Shown: positions 47,001 to 55,857 of the stretch, one piece after another
Position numbering within the stretch: the stretch's first letter is position 1
How the letters are laid out: each line of letters opens with the position of its first letter
Notes under the pieces: generated by a model
What the model was told of the DNA's origin: nothing
Seen by the model: only the letters and a program-made list of their open reading frames with translations
Database searches by the model: none
Assembly (NCBI RefSeq): GCF_000400715.1
Contig: NZ_KE007345.1
Span: 382,351-446,350 of the forward strand
Reading direction: 5' to 3'
Origin: Acinetobacter genomosp. 15BJ
GTDB taxonomy: Bacteria > Pseudomonadota > Gammaproteobacteria > Pseudomonadales > Moraxellaceae
Length of the DNA stretch: 64,000 bases
Made by a program: the position numbers and the translations under genes

Positions 47001-48594
47001 ACAAACCTTGTGGACGCTTTTGGATAAACAAAATCACAAGAACCAAGAGAATAATTTTTGCGAGAACAGCCCCTAAACCAATCTCTAAAACTGTACCGCT
47101 AATCCCCAGTCCGAGCGCTGCCAATACTGCACCCCAGACTTGACCGACACCACCCACCACGACCACAAGGAAGGCATCAATAATGTAGTTTTGTCCAAGG
47201 TCTGGTCCAACATTACCCACCTGTGCCAAGGCACAACCTGCCAAACCTGCCAAGCCTGACCCCAGACCAAAAGCCATCATGTCAATCCGTGCAGAACGAA
47301 TACCAACAGCGCGTGCCATTTGACGGTTTTGCGTCACCGCACGTACAAATAAACCAAAACGGGTTTTATTGAGTAGGAACAGCAATAGCAATAACACTGC
47401 GACGGTAAAACCAATAATGGCAATACGGTTATAAGGCAACATCAGGCTCGGTGTAACTGCGATCCCACCACTCAACCATGCCACATTGGAAACCTCAACA
47501 TTCTGCGCACCAAACACCATGCGTACCAACTGCATCAGGATCAGGCTCACCCCAAAGGTGGCAAGTAAAGTCTCGAGTTGACGACCATACAGCGGGCGAA
47601 TCACGGTGCGCTCAATCAACATACCAATCAAGGCACTCACCAAAAATGCCGCAGGAATTGCTGCCAACAGATACCAATCGACTAGTCCAGCAAAATGGGT
47701 TTTAAAAAAGCTCTGGATCACATACGTGGTATAGGCACCAATCATGATGAGCTCACCATGTGCCATGTTAATTACCCCAAGCAGACCATAGGTAATCGCT
47801 AAACCAAGTGCCGCAAGCAACAAAATGCTGGCAGTACTTAAGCCTGAAAATACATGACCTGACCACTCACTGATTTGCAGACGGGTCTTAATTTTATTGT
47901 GTGCATCCAACAACGCTGCCTTCAATGCAGGATTGTTTTGTGGTTGTTCTAAAGTTTGGTTGATTAAGGCGAACACATCGGGCCGATTTGAATCTGCCAA
48001 GACTTTCACTGCTTCAAGCTTGGTAAACTCATCGTTACTGTTAAAATCCAAACGGGCTTTGAGCTGTGCTAAACGTGCTTTGACCTGATCATTTTTTTCA
48101 TTCAGATAAAGCTGCTTCACCATCGCTACATCGAGTTCTGCCAAATTATTTTCTAAAATATCGACCGCAGCTAAACGTTGCGAGGCATCTGTTGAATTGA
48201 GTTTGGCCTTGGCTTGACCAAAATTCAGTGCCTTGCGTAAGGTATTCACCAAAGTCACTTGGGATAAATCCGCAGGCCATTGTTCCAGCGCCTGTTGCTC
48301 AGGATAGCTGAATAGCTTGTCATCATTTTTTAACAGATAGGTATTGCCTGCGCTATCGGTATACAGCTCGTTTTGATCAATATAGGCCACCAGTTGATCT
48401 AGTTGTTCAATACTGGCAGGCCATTGATTGAGCATGGCACGACGCGTCGCAAAATCGGACTTCACAAAGGTCTGAATGGCATCTTGAGAAGCTGTAGACG
48501 TCACGGTTGTTGCGGATGTGGCTTCTGCCCATGCTGGACTAAAAATCATCTGTGCCATGATGCAGAGCAGTGCCAAAACATAGTGTTTCGCCAT
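46972..48594 (-). CDS. urtB: Urea ABC transporter permease UrtB
   Basis: 540 residues. A signal-like N-terminus and ~230-residue periplasmic extension precede the LivH-type permease (about 250-540). The membrane part begins TYGLLGVINMAHGELIMIGAYTTYV; the coupling region is LLFLLNKTRFGLFVRAVTQNRQMARAVG. The long N-terminal part is typical of UrtB. It is separated from urtA by a 88-bp gap with an internal hairpin. Confidence 0.94.
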   Translation of the reverse strand: MAKHYVLALLCIMAQMIFSPAWAEATSATTVTSTASQDAIQTFVKSDFATRRAMLNQWPASIEQLDQLVAYIDQNELYTDSAGNTYLLKNDDKLFSYPEQQALEQWPADLSQVTLVNTLRKALNFGQAKAKLNSTDASQRLAAVDILENNLAELDVAMVKQLYLNEKNDQVKARLAQLKARLDFNSNDEFTKLEAVKVLADSNRPDVFALINQTLEQPQNNPALKAALLDAHNKIKTRLQISEWSGHVFSGLSTASILLLAALGLAITYGLLGVINMAHGELIMIGAYTTYVIQSFFKTHFAGLVDWYLLAAIPAAFLVSALIGMLIERTVIRPLYGRQLETLLATFGVSLILMQLVRMVFGAQNVEVSNVAWLSGGIAVTPSLMLPYNRIAIIGFTVAVLLLLLFLLNKTRFGLFVRAVTQNRQMARAVGIRSARIDMMAFGLGSGLAGLAGCALAQVGNVGPDLGQNYIIDAFLVVVVGGVGQVWGAVLAALGLGISGTVLEIGLGAVLAKIILLVLVILFIQKRPQGLFAIKGRFVE

Positions 48595-48650
48595 AGAACT
48601 TCCCTTATTACGGTTTTAAATAGATCAAATAAAAAAATCAGAATAAAAAT

Positions 48651-48672
48651 GCCTGCTGTAAATACAGCAGGC
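48651..48672 (-). terminator. Hairpin between urtA and urtB (attenuator-like)
   Basis: GCCTGCTGT, 4-nt loop, ACAGCAGGC then a T-rich stretch, directly after the urtA stop. It may reduce expression of urtBCDE relative to the abundantly needed binding protein. Confidence 0.7.
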
Positions 48673-48682
48673 TAAAAGCCCA

Positions 48683-49963
48683 TTATTTCGGGATGTACGG
48701 ACTCCAAGGCTCTGCCTTGATGGTTTGCGGTGTTTTATAGACCACGTCGAATTGACCATCGCCGCGGATCTGTCCAATCATTACGGGTTTATGTAGATGG
48801 TGATTAGTTTCATCCATTTTTAAGGTATAGCCCGATGGTGCAGCAAAGGTCTGACCTGCCATCGCATCACGAACTTTATCCACCTCGGTCGTACCCGCTT
48901 TTTCAACGGCTTGCTTCCACATATTAATACCGACATAGGTCGCTTCCATCGGATCGTTGGTCACCACTTTGTCTGCATTTGGAAGTTTGTATTCCACCGC
49001 ATATTGTTTGAATTTATTCACAAACTCAGTATTTTTAGGATTTTTCACCGACATGAAATAATTCCATGACGCTAAATGACCGACCAATGGTTTGGTATCG
49101 ATACCACGTAATTCTTCCTCACCTACAGAGAAAGCCATGACTGGAATATCAGACGCTTTAATGCCTTGGTTACCCAATTCACGATAGAACGGTACATTGG
49201 AATCGCCATTGATAGTCGAAATGACCGCAGTCTTTTTACCCGCAGAGAACTTCTTGATATTGGAAACAATGGTTTGATAGTTGCTGTGACCAAATGGCGT
49301 GTATTCTTCCATGATGTCAGCATCGGCGACGCCTTTCGATTTCAGGAATGCACGTAAAATTTTATTGGTGGTGCGTGGATAGACATAATCTGTACCGAGT
49401 AACACAAAACGTTCTGCTTTACCGCCTTCATCCCCCATCAAATATTCAACTGCTGGAATCGCTTGTTGATTTGGCGCTGCGCCAGTATAGAAGATGTTTT
49501 TAGACTGTTCCTGACCTTCATATTGCACTGGATAGAACAATAAACCATTCAGTTCTTCCACCACAGGCAACACCGATTTACGCGAAACGGATGTCCAGCA
49601 ACCAAAAATAACAGCCACTTTATCTTGGGTAATCAACTGACGGGCTTTTTCTGCAAATAATGGCCAATCCGATGCAGGGTCAACAATCACAGGTTCTAAT
49701 TTTTTACCCAGTACCCCACCATTGGCATTGATCTCATTAATAGTCATCAAGGCAGTATCTTTCAATGACGTTTCAGAAATCGCCATGGTGCCTGAAAGCG
49801 AATGTAGAATCCCCACTTTAATAGTATCGCCACTCGCAGCGGGTGCAGTTTTGGCTTCTGTTTTGGTCTGTTCTGTTTTTTCTGCTGGTTTTGAACAGCC
49901 AACTAGACCGATCCCCATCATGGCTGCCATCAGTACAGACATCGACATCAATTTGTTTTGCAT
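48683..49963 (-). CDS. urtA: Urea ABC transporter substrate-binding lipoprotein UrtA
   Basis: 426 residues. Lipoprotein signal: the hydrophobic stretch ends in GLVGCSK with the lipobox Cys near residue 23, then an Ala/Lys/Thr linker. The binding domain (about 48-425) begins IKVGILHSLSGTMAISE, with GCWTSVSRKSVLPV near 142 and GLLFYPVQYEGQEQS near 158, residues typical of urea/short-chain-amide LivJ-type proteins. First gene of urtABCDE. The upstream ~230 bp are the promoter region, shared with the left end of the transposon. Confidence 0.95.
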   Translation of the reverse strand: MQNKLMSMSVLMAAMMGIGLVGCSKPAEKTEQTKTEAKTAPAASGDTIKVGILHSLSGTMAISETSLKDTALMTINEINANGGVLGKKLEPVIVDPASDWPLFAEKARQLITQDKVAVIFGCWTSVSRKSVLPVVEELNGLLFYPVQYEGQEQSKNIFYTGAAPNQQAIPAVEYLMGDEGGKAERFVLLGTDYVYPRTTNKILRAFLKSKGVADADIMEEYTPFGHSNYQTIVSNIKKFSAGKKTAVISTINGDSNVPFYRELGNQGIKASDIPVMAFSVGEEELRGIDTKPLVGHLASWNYFMSVKNPKNTEFVNKFKQYAVEYKLPNADKVVTNDPMEATYVGINMWKQAVEKAGTTEVDKVRDAMAGQTFAAPSGYTLKMDETNHHLHKPVMIGQIRGDGQFDVVYKTPQTIKAEPWSPYIPK

Positions 49964-50232
49964 CTTGTTTCTCCACCCATCAATATTGTGATTTTTACTG
50001 GGTGGAGTTATTCAATTTTTATGCCAACACAACAAGCTATTGTTTTTAATTAATTTAAATAAAAGTTAAGCCTTAATCCCTCAATCTTGTATACAACATT
50101 GCATACAAAAAATACGCAGCGACCTAAAATGATGCAAATTTGTTCAGTTCGGACATTAAAAGTTCAGCAAAAGAAAAAGCCAAGCTGATGCTTGGCTTTA
50201 ATCTAACAATGAGACAAAGAGCTTAATGTCAG
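49964..50232. promoter_or_regulatory. urtA upstream region and displaced parE terminator
   Basis: 269 bp. The urtA promoter must lie here. The hairpin AAAGCCAAGC, 4-nt loop, GCTTGGCTTT (50176-50199), with a T-rich tail on the minus strand, suits parE, which is now 12.6 kb away. Without the transposon it would lie just after the parE stop. Confidence 0.65.
50176..50199 (-). terminator. Probable native parE terminator, cut off by the transposon
   Basis: 10-bp perfect stem with TGAT loop; minus-strand tail TTTTTCTTTT. It lies just outside the transposon end opposite to parE. Confidence 0.75.
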
Positions 50233-50330
50233 TTGTAGGATAACTTTATAAAAACATGGCCTAATTCCCGCTCAACTAAGCCTTTTGTAGCATAAGTCTA
50301 TAAATTGAATTGTAGGATAAAACTATAAAA
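50233..50330. repeat. Left-end array of three TnsB-type sites
   Basis: TTGTAGGATAACTTTATAAAA at 50233-50253, TTGTAGCATAAGTCTATAAAT at 50285-50305 and TTGTAGGATAAAACTATAAAA at 50310-50330. The spaced layout resembles Tn7L. Confidence 0.85.
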
Positions 50331-50362
50331 AGCCACTTTTTGTGACTAATTTCGATATCAAC

Positions 50363-50827
50363 TCACTTTAAAATCTTATGGGCATACTTCAACATATAAT
50401 CTTTGCTCAAAGCTCTAGCATCAGCTAATGCATTGTGAGGAATCACAGAATCCTTGGTAGTGAGCGACAAATCGAGTAAGAAACCTAATACTGGCACATC
50501 GATACATTGCCCTTGTCCTAGGAGCAAAATACGGTTAAATAATTCTATATCTGAAGGATAGTCAGCTACGATAGTAATCTGCTCCTCTTCTTGAGAGTTC
50601 ACTTCCCATAAGAAACTGCACAGCTTATTAACTAACTCCCACATAGGAATAGCTGATTGCCCTAAAATTGGCATAACATGTTGTAAAACAAATGAACTAG
50701 GGGTTTTACAACCCACGACTTCATAAAACTCATATTTACCATTGGCGGATACCAAGCCTAATGAAATCAACTCACCTGTACCTTGGTCATGCCAACCATT
50801 AAATTCACAATCCAAAAAAAGATGCAT
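50363..50827 (-). CDS. DEDDh 3'-5' exonuclease, Rv2179c-like (transposon cargo)
   Basis: 154 residues. The ribonuclease H-like DEDDh core is visible: DCEF (DxE) near residue 7, a central VADYPSDIELF (Asp) near 88, and PHNALADARAL (His/Asp) near 130-140. It resembles the 3'-5' exoribonuclease Rv2179c-like family (RNase T/DnaQ relatives). It is the last gene before the left end, 107 bp after the receiver gene. It could process RNA or DNA as an effector or accessory enzyme of the cargo module, or be an independent passenger. Confidence 0.82.
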   Translation of the reverse strand: MHLFLDCEFNGWHDQGTGELISLGLVSANGKYEFYEVVGCKTPSSFVLQHVMPILGQSAIPMWELVNKLCSFLWEVNSQEEEQITIVADYPSDIELFNRILLLGQGQCIDVPVLGFLLDLSLTTKDSVIPHNALADARALSKDYMLKYAHKILK

Positions 50828-50934
50828 AAGTCACCTCATAACATGTAAAAGTAATGCATAGGGCATATCAAGTATTACAAAATTGCTAAATTTAGATGAT
50901 TTAATTCAAGCCCACTTTAGCTTTGCCAGTTTAT

Positions 50935-52317
50935 TTACCCTACATGTAGCTCATTAATGCCAGGCCTAGAAGCAAAACTGGTTGCTCTTACAATAACTTG
51001 ATTGAGTAATTGTTCTCGAAGCCGATATAGAGTCTGATAGCTATCAAGTTGTCCTTGAACTTTAGAAATTACTAACTGAAGATTTAAAACTATATAAAAT
51101 GCTGGATCTGCATCTATATAACTAAATAATGGTGATACCCAGTCTGAGAGTTTCTTACTCATAAATTTTTGAGCTGGATCCAAAAAGTCCCGTTCTCTTT
51201 CATGGTATTTTTCTGATTCAACAACGAATCCAAAAATATATGGGATAGGTCCTTGTTTATTTTGTGCATAATCACATGATGCTCCTAAACGTATTAGAAT
51301 AGGTTTGAGCTTTTCTATGCCATTAAAACAAAAAGTGTTTTTAATAAGGCATTTTTGATTATATCCAAAGTGCCCTAAACAAAATTCATCATTGAAAATC
51401 TCAGAAGGTATTTCAACCACAGCTCCCCAATCATATGGACTCATTGACTCATGTCCAGTTACCGCTAGATGAAGCATCTTATTGAATTTCCCAACAGCTT
51501 TTTCATCAGAAATCGAAGCAGATCTGACTTGTGTAATAGCATTATTCCAAAGCTGAATATTTTCTTGATTAGGAGTGTTATTTAGTATCTTATCGACCAA
51601 AATAGGATAAATAGCTAAGTTAAGTGCTTTTTTAGGATCAGTTGCAACATGACTTTTTCCTACAGTTTCTCTAACAATACAACTGAGTACCTTATCTATT
51701 TCAGATGGATAATCATTGAAATTTCTTTTATCATTTGGAACTAAATTCATTAATTCAATTAGAGTTTGATTTACGGCCTCTAAGACTTTTGATTCCCAAT
51801 CGAATAGAACTGCTATTTGAGGATGTGTAGTGAAAAAAGCTCTAATTATATTTTTAAACTCTTCCTCTCTACCAGGAAAAATTTTCCCGAAATCTGGATG
51901 ATCTTTAATAGTATTTATATATTCTGTTTTAGATAAAGATTCTACAGCTAAAGGTTTACAATACTCGCAACCTTCTTCAATACTTTCTTCTAAATAAGTT
52001 ATTAAGGCAGGACATTCATGTGGGTTTTCAGTCCATAAAACTAGAATGAAAGGTCCATTGTCTTTAGTAATAACCGTTTCTAAAATACGAGCAATCTCAG
52101 CATAATGTTGATTTGTTCCAACAGAGCCACCACTTAAATTCAGATCGATAAAAAGCCCTCTTACACCTTTATAGAAATCAATAGATAAATGTTCATCAGT
52201 TTCTCCATTATATGGAAGTCCGATGCAGGAGGTTCCTATGTGCTTAAAAGCTTCAATAATTGGTGTTAAATGCTCTGGCTTGTCATCCAAAACAACAAAT
52301 CTTGGTGGTGTTAACAT
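50935..52317 (-). CDS. Receiver-domain protein with unrecognised C-terminal effector region
   Basis: 460 residues from MLTPPRF, which has a GGGGA ribosome-binding site; a TTG start 30 bp upstream would overlap the kinase-like gene. Residues 1-125 fit a response-regulator receiver: acidic pair D11/D12, phosphoacceptor D58 in GLFIDLNL, T96 in LWTEN, K121 in CKPL. Between D58 and T96 lies an extra-long loop. The remaining ~335 residues have no recognisable DNA-binding or enzymatic motif: mixed helices and strands with DWGAVVEIP, a CLIKNTFCFNG pair and an alpha-helical tail. It follows the GHKL gene by 22 bp, so it is the likely phosphorelay partner. Effector function unknown. Confidence 0.8.
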   Translation of the reverse strand: MLTPPRFVVLDDKPEHLTPIIEAFKHIGTSCIGLPYNGETDEHLSIDFYKGVRGLFIDLNLSGGSVGTNQHYAEIARILETVITKDNGPFILVLWTENPHECPALITYLEESIEEGCEYCKPLAVESLSKTEYINTIKDHPDFGKIFPGREEEFKNIIRAFFTTHPQIAVLFDWESKVLEAVNQTLIELMNLVPNDKRNFNDYPSEIDKVLSCIVRETVGKSHVATDPKKALNLAIYPILVDKILNNTPNQENIQLWNNAITQVRSASISDEKAVGKFNKMLHLAVTGHESMSPYDWGAVVEIPSEIFNDEFCLGHFGYNQKCLIKNTFCFNGIEKLKPILIRLGASCDYAQNKQGPIPYIFGFVVESEKYHERERDFLDPAQKFMSKKLSDWVSPLFSYIDADPAFYIVLNLQLVISKVQGQLDSYQTLYRLREQLLNQVIVRATSFASRPGINELHVG

Positions 52318-52339
52318 TAAATTATTTTCCCCGAATATC

Positions 52340-54442
52340 TCAATCAAATACTAATGCCATAGCAGCACCATCAAACTCATTTGGTACATCATCTTGATCA
52401 TCAAGAATAACTAAGCGCCCCTTATTTACTTCCATCGCAAGATTTATATAATAAAGTCCAATTCCCATACCATTTGGTCGTCTTGTGAAAAACGGTTTTA
52501 CTAATTGTTCTTGTTCATCTTGAAAACCCGGACCATTATCAGCAATGATAATGGCTGTTTTTCCATAAAAATTATTAGTTACATTTACGTAAATTTTTCT
52601 TTGACCAATAGTATCTTCTGGCCATCGTGTTTGTAGCCAGTAAATTGAATTATCAAAGATATTATTTAAGCTACCAATCAGAATTTTAAAAATAAAACTT
52701 TGTTCGATATCAGGTATATTCTCTTCAAGGAAAGGGCAAACAAACTGTATTTTGTGTTTTCTAAATCTTATCTTTGCTACATCGCGAGCTTTTCTAATAA
52801 GATTCTTTAAACTAGCTGGTTTGTTCTCACCCTTGCGTAATAAATCAGAAAAACTATCCAAGATTTTCACTAACTCATGAGCATGCTGCTTAATTAATGA
52901 GATGTCATCAGAATGTTCGATTGTTGCATATAATGATCTAACACCATGTTCAACTTCATGGAATACTATAGCTAGCCCCATATTATTGAAGCCTGTATTA
53001 AGCATGACATCACGCATTTCGTTATAGTTTTTTTCTGTTTTTTGAATCAAAGGTTCTAATTCATCTGACAAATTATGTTTTTTTGCGATCTTTCTAAGAT
53101 CATCTAAAGGTTTTTCTATCTTTTTTACTTCTATGTTTTTAGGTTCTTCAGTTGCATCTCTAAGACGTTCTTTGTCAATTAGTCGCTCAGTTTCAACAAT
53201 TGATAAAACGGCTAAAATGATATTTTGAAATCGATTGTAACTATCATTTTCAACAAATCCTTCACGGTTTGTTTTTTCTATAAGATCATAACTATCCTCG
53301 ATGTTCAGATCTAAAGAACCAACAATGATATTTCGACTAATATGTCGTCCAGGGACATTTACACGACGTAAATCTAACCCTAACCAATCATCTCCCGGTT
53401 CGCCATAATTATAAACACGGATATTATCTCGATAAACTCTGATGCCACCATTCTCATCTAGAAAATTTTCAACTAATTGTTGTTCACCAAATTTAGATAA
53501 TATTTTTCTATCTCGGTCATAAATATAAAATTCACCAGATATCTCGCCGATTCCATTGAAGTCTTCAGGAATCGCAACTTTTTTCTGTTTCTTTGTGGAT
53601 GCAGCTAATGGTAGATTTTCATTTACAAGTTCTTTTTGTCGTTCCTCTATTCTTATACCTGGCACCCCTCTGAAATGATAGTCTAAATTTAGAAGTCCAT
53701 CTTTTAACTCAAACTTTATATGCCAAGGAGCTCTTTCTTTAAGCATATCAATATCAGGAATGCCTTGAGTCCATTCAGGGTAACCAGTTACTTCAAGTAA
53801 AGTCTCAAACTTATCACTTCTTTTATCAGTAAATGGTGTTGAAATAGATGTAATTTGTCTTAGTAACTTTCTTACATCACCCCTTGTCCACGTTTGTTCT
53901 CTCAAATCACGTATATTAATTTGTGTCCCAGTATTTTCACCAAGAAATACTTGAGGTGTTCTTGTAATGACCTCAACACGAGTATCTTCGAGAAAAGGTT
54001 TTTCAATTAATTCAGACCAATTAATTTTGACCAGACATTCATCTTCATTTTTTGATCTGGTAATTAACTCAATTTCATTTCCTAATTTATGTACTGCAAA
54101 GCGCCCTAGACCCTTTTCGCCTAGCGGCAATCGATTTAAACGAGTTCTTTTTTTATCTAGTTTTTGTTTTTGTTTGTGGTCATGAGCAGGAACTAACCAA
54201 ATATCTTTGATTATAGCTAATGACATCCCATCCCCATTATCCTCAACAATAATTTCAGCCTCTGGAGTATTGACCTTATTAAGAGTAATTAAAACAGTAT
54301 CAGCATCTGCATCATAGGCATTTTTAACTAATTCAAAAATAGCTAAGCGATGAGAACCAATTAGCTGATCACCTAGCATCTGTAATAGGCGTGCTCGTGG
54401 GCGAAATGCTAAGTCCTCGGAAGTAATATAATTTTCAGTCAT
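52340..54442 (-). CDS. Dual GHKL ATPase: N-terminal Hsp90/MORC-like and C-terminal histidine-kinase-like
   Basis: 700 residues. N-terminal GHKL (about 15-180): N-box ELVKNAYDADAD (N41), VEDNGDGM (D68), LGEKGLGRFAVHKLG (108-121), as in Hsp90/MutL/MORC. A beta-rich middle (about 180-420), an acidic/lysine-rich helix, then a dimerisation-like helical pair with FHEVEHGV (H495 or H499), and a HATPase_c domain: N-box SLNNIFDNS (~593), ADNGPG (D635), NGMGIGLYY (657-665). Two intact ATP sites in one chain is unusual. The ATG overlaps the dcm stop (TAATG), so translation is coupled. Probable sensor of the cargo module. Confidence 0.85.
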   Translation of the reverse strand: MTENYITSEDLAFRPRARLLQMLGDQLIGSHRLAIFELVKNAYDADADTVLITLNKVNTPEAEIIVEDNGDGMSLAIIKDIWLVPAHDHKQKQKLDKKRTRLNRLPLGEKGLGRFAVHKLGNEIELITRSKNEDECLVKINWSELIEKPFLEDTRVEVITRTPQVFLGENTGTQINIRDLREQTWTRGDVRKLLRQITSISTPFTDKRSDKFETLLEVTGYPEWTQGIPDIDMLKERAPWHIKFELKDGLLNLDYHFRGVPGIRIEERQKELVNENLPLAASTKKQKKVAIPEDFNGIGEISGEFYIYDRDRKILSKFGEQQLVENFLDENGGIRVYRDNIRVYNYGEPGDDWLGLDLRRVNVPGRHISRNIIVGSLDLNIEDSYDLIEKTNREGFVENDSYNRFQNIILAVLSIVETERLIDKERLRDATEEPKNIEVKKIEKPLDDLRKIAKKHNLSDELEPLIQKTEKNYNEMRDVMLNTGFNNMGLAIVFHEVEHGVRSLYATIEHSDDISLIKQHAHELVKILDSFSDLLRKGENKPASLKNLIRKARDVAKIRFRKHKIQFVCPFLEENIPDIEQSFIFKILIGSLNNIFDNSIYWLQTRWPEDTIGQRKIYVNVTNNFYGKTAIIIADNGPGFQDEQEQLVKPFFTRRPNGMGIGLYYINLAMEVNKGRLVILDDQDDVPNEFDGAAMALVFD

Positions 54443-55698
54443 TACCAATCCTTTAATAATTTTTCGGCAATCTTCTGTGCAAGTAAAACAGGAACAGCAT
54501 TCCCAATTTGTTTAAAAGCACTTGTACGTGCAGGCTTACCTGAAACATTTTCAAAATAATAATCATCAGGAAAACTTTGAATTCTTGCTGCCTCTCTAGG
54601 TGTCAATGAACGATTTTGTTCAATATCAGGATGAATATAATGATGCCCATCCTTAGAGATATGTGCAACAACAGTATGGCAGGCAGCTAAATCACCAGCA
54701 ACTACTTTAAACCGATCCACAAACGAATTTCGCCCTTTATGACTTTTTAAATGTTCTGGTAAATCATCATAGTGCAGTCGTCTTTTTTCAGTATTCCATA
54801 AATTCACGGCATATTTATAGATTTCTAAATCTTGTTGTGAATGCGGACGTGCTTCATGCCAAGTTAATGGAAGAGTCGTAGATATTTGAGCTTGCTTCAG
54901 CCACTTTGATGGCTTGGTGATTGGTTTTAATGGGAAAGCTTGACCACCACCAGCATTTATCTTAGGAAGATCCTTGAGCAAATCCCATACTTCAGCTTCA
55001 GGTATCCACTTCTCTATCTTCGGATAAAATGAATTTTTACTACGATGTCCTTTCTTTCCTACCAAAATAATACGTTTGCGATTTTGAAGAACACCATACT
55101 CATTTGCCGCTAAAACTTGATATTCAATTGAGTAACCGATTTCGATGAACAAACTTTTCATTTTCTCGAAATAAAGTTCGTCGCTTGGATCTTTAGCTGT
55201 TAGAAGCCCTAATACATTTTCAAAGACAAAATATTTAGGTTTATATCTTTTCAAAAATTCAGCATAGTATTTATATAAATGGTTGCGTGGATCGTCATCC
55301 ATATTCCCACGTGCTCTACCAATAAGAGAATAGGCTTGGCAAGGAGGTCCCCCAATAATTAAATCTAATTTCGATTTACCAAGTTGTTCATCTACTTTTT
55401 GAAAAATTGTATCTAGAGTGTCTGGCCCTATAAATTCGTTGATAACAGAATCGATTTCACTTATTGGAACAGCACAATACAGTTCATTTCGAGTGATCTC
55501 ATTTTTTAAATATTTTGAGTATAAATCTATCGAGCTATTATTTTTTAGCCAATGGAAAGCTTGACGTGTCTTTAGCGTAAAACATGCTGAAGCATCTGCT
55601 TCAACGTGGGCAATTGGTTTGAACCCAGCACGAATAAATCCCTCTGACAAGCCGCCAGCACCAGCGAATAAATCAAGAAATTTTAAAGTGCTAGACAT
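54442..55698 (-). CDS. C5-cytosine DNA methyltransferase (transposon cargo)
   Basis: 418 residues, all 5mC MTase motifs: I LDLFAGAGGLSEGF (8-21), IV GGPPCQAYS with catalytic Cys120, VI FENVLGLL (E160), VIII QNRKRIILVG (~210), IX LTPREAARIQSFP (~380), X QIGNAVPVLLA. Target recognition is in the variable region after motif VIII. No restriction endonuclease is adjacent; the next gene, translationally coupled, is the dual GHKL ATPase. It probably marks self DNA for this module. Sequence specificity cannot be read here. Confidence 0.93.
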   Translation of the reverse strand: MSSTLKFLDLFAGAGGLSEGFIRAGFKPIAHVEADASACFTLKTRQAFHWLKNNSSIDLYSKYLKNEITRNELYCAVPISEIDSVINEFIGPDTLDTIFQKVDEQLGKSKLDLIIGGPPCQAYSLIGRARGNMDDDPRNHLYKYYAEFLKRYKPKYFVFENVLGLLTAKDPSDELYFEKMKSLFIEIGYSIEYQVLAANEYGVLQNRKRIILVGKKGHRSKNSFYPKIEKWIPEAEVWDLLKDLPKINAGGGQAFPLKPITKPSKWLKQAQISTTLPLTWHEARPHSQQDLEIYKYAVNLWNTEKRRLHYDDLPEHLKSHKGRNSFVDRFKVVAGDLAACHTVVAHISKDGHHYIHPDIEQNRSLTPREAARIQSFPDDYYFENVSGKPARTSAFKQIGNAVPVLLAQKIAEKLLKDW

Positions 55699-55857
55699 AA
55701 TACATCAATAGAAAATAAATAAGTGCCAGGATACCAGGAAACTTAAGATTTAGCAAAAATATAGAGACTAATTTAAAAGACTAAAACCCTAGCACCTCAA
55801 CGATTCCTATTCGAAGATCTATTGGTTCTTACTATCAACCTTTAGTGGGCCAAAATG

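Noticed and set aside
50935..55698. Simple type II restriction-modification system
   Set aside because: No endonuclease motif (PD-(D/E)xK, HNH, GIY-YIG, PLD) was seen in the two downstream proteins; they look like ATPase/kinase and receiver.
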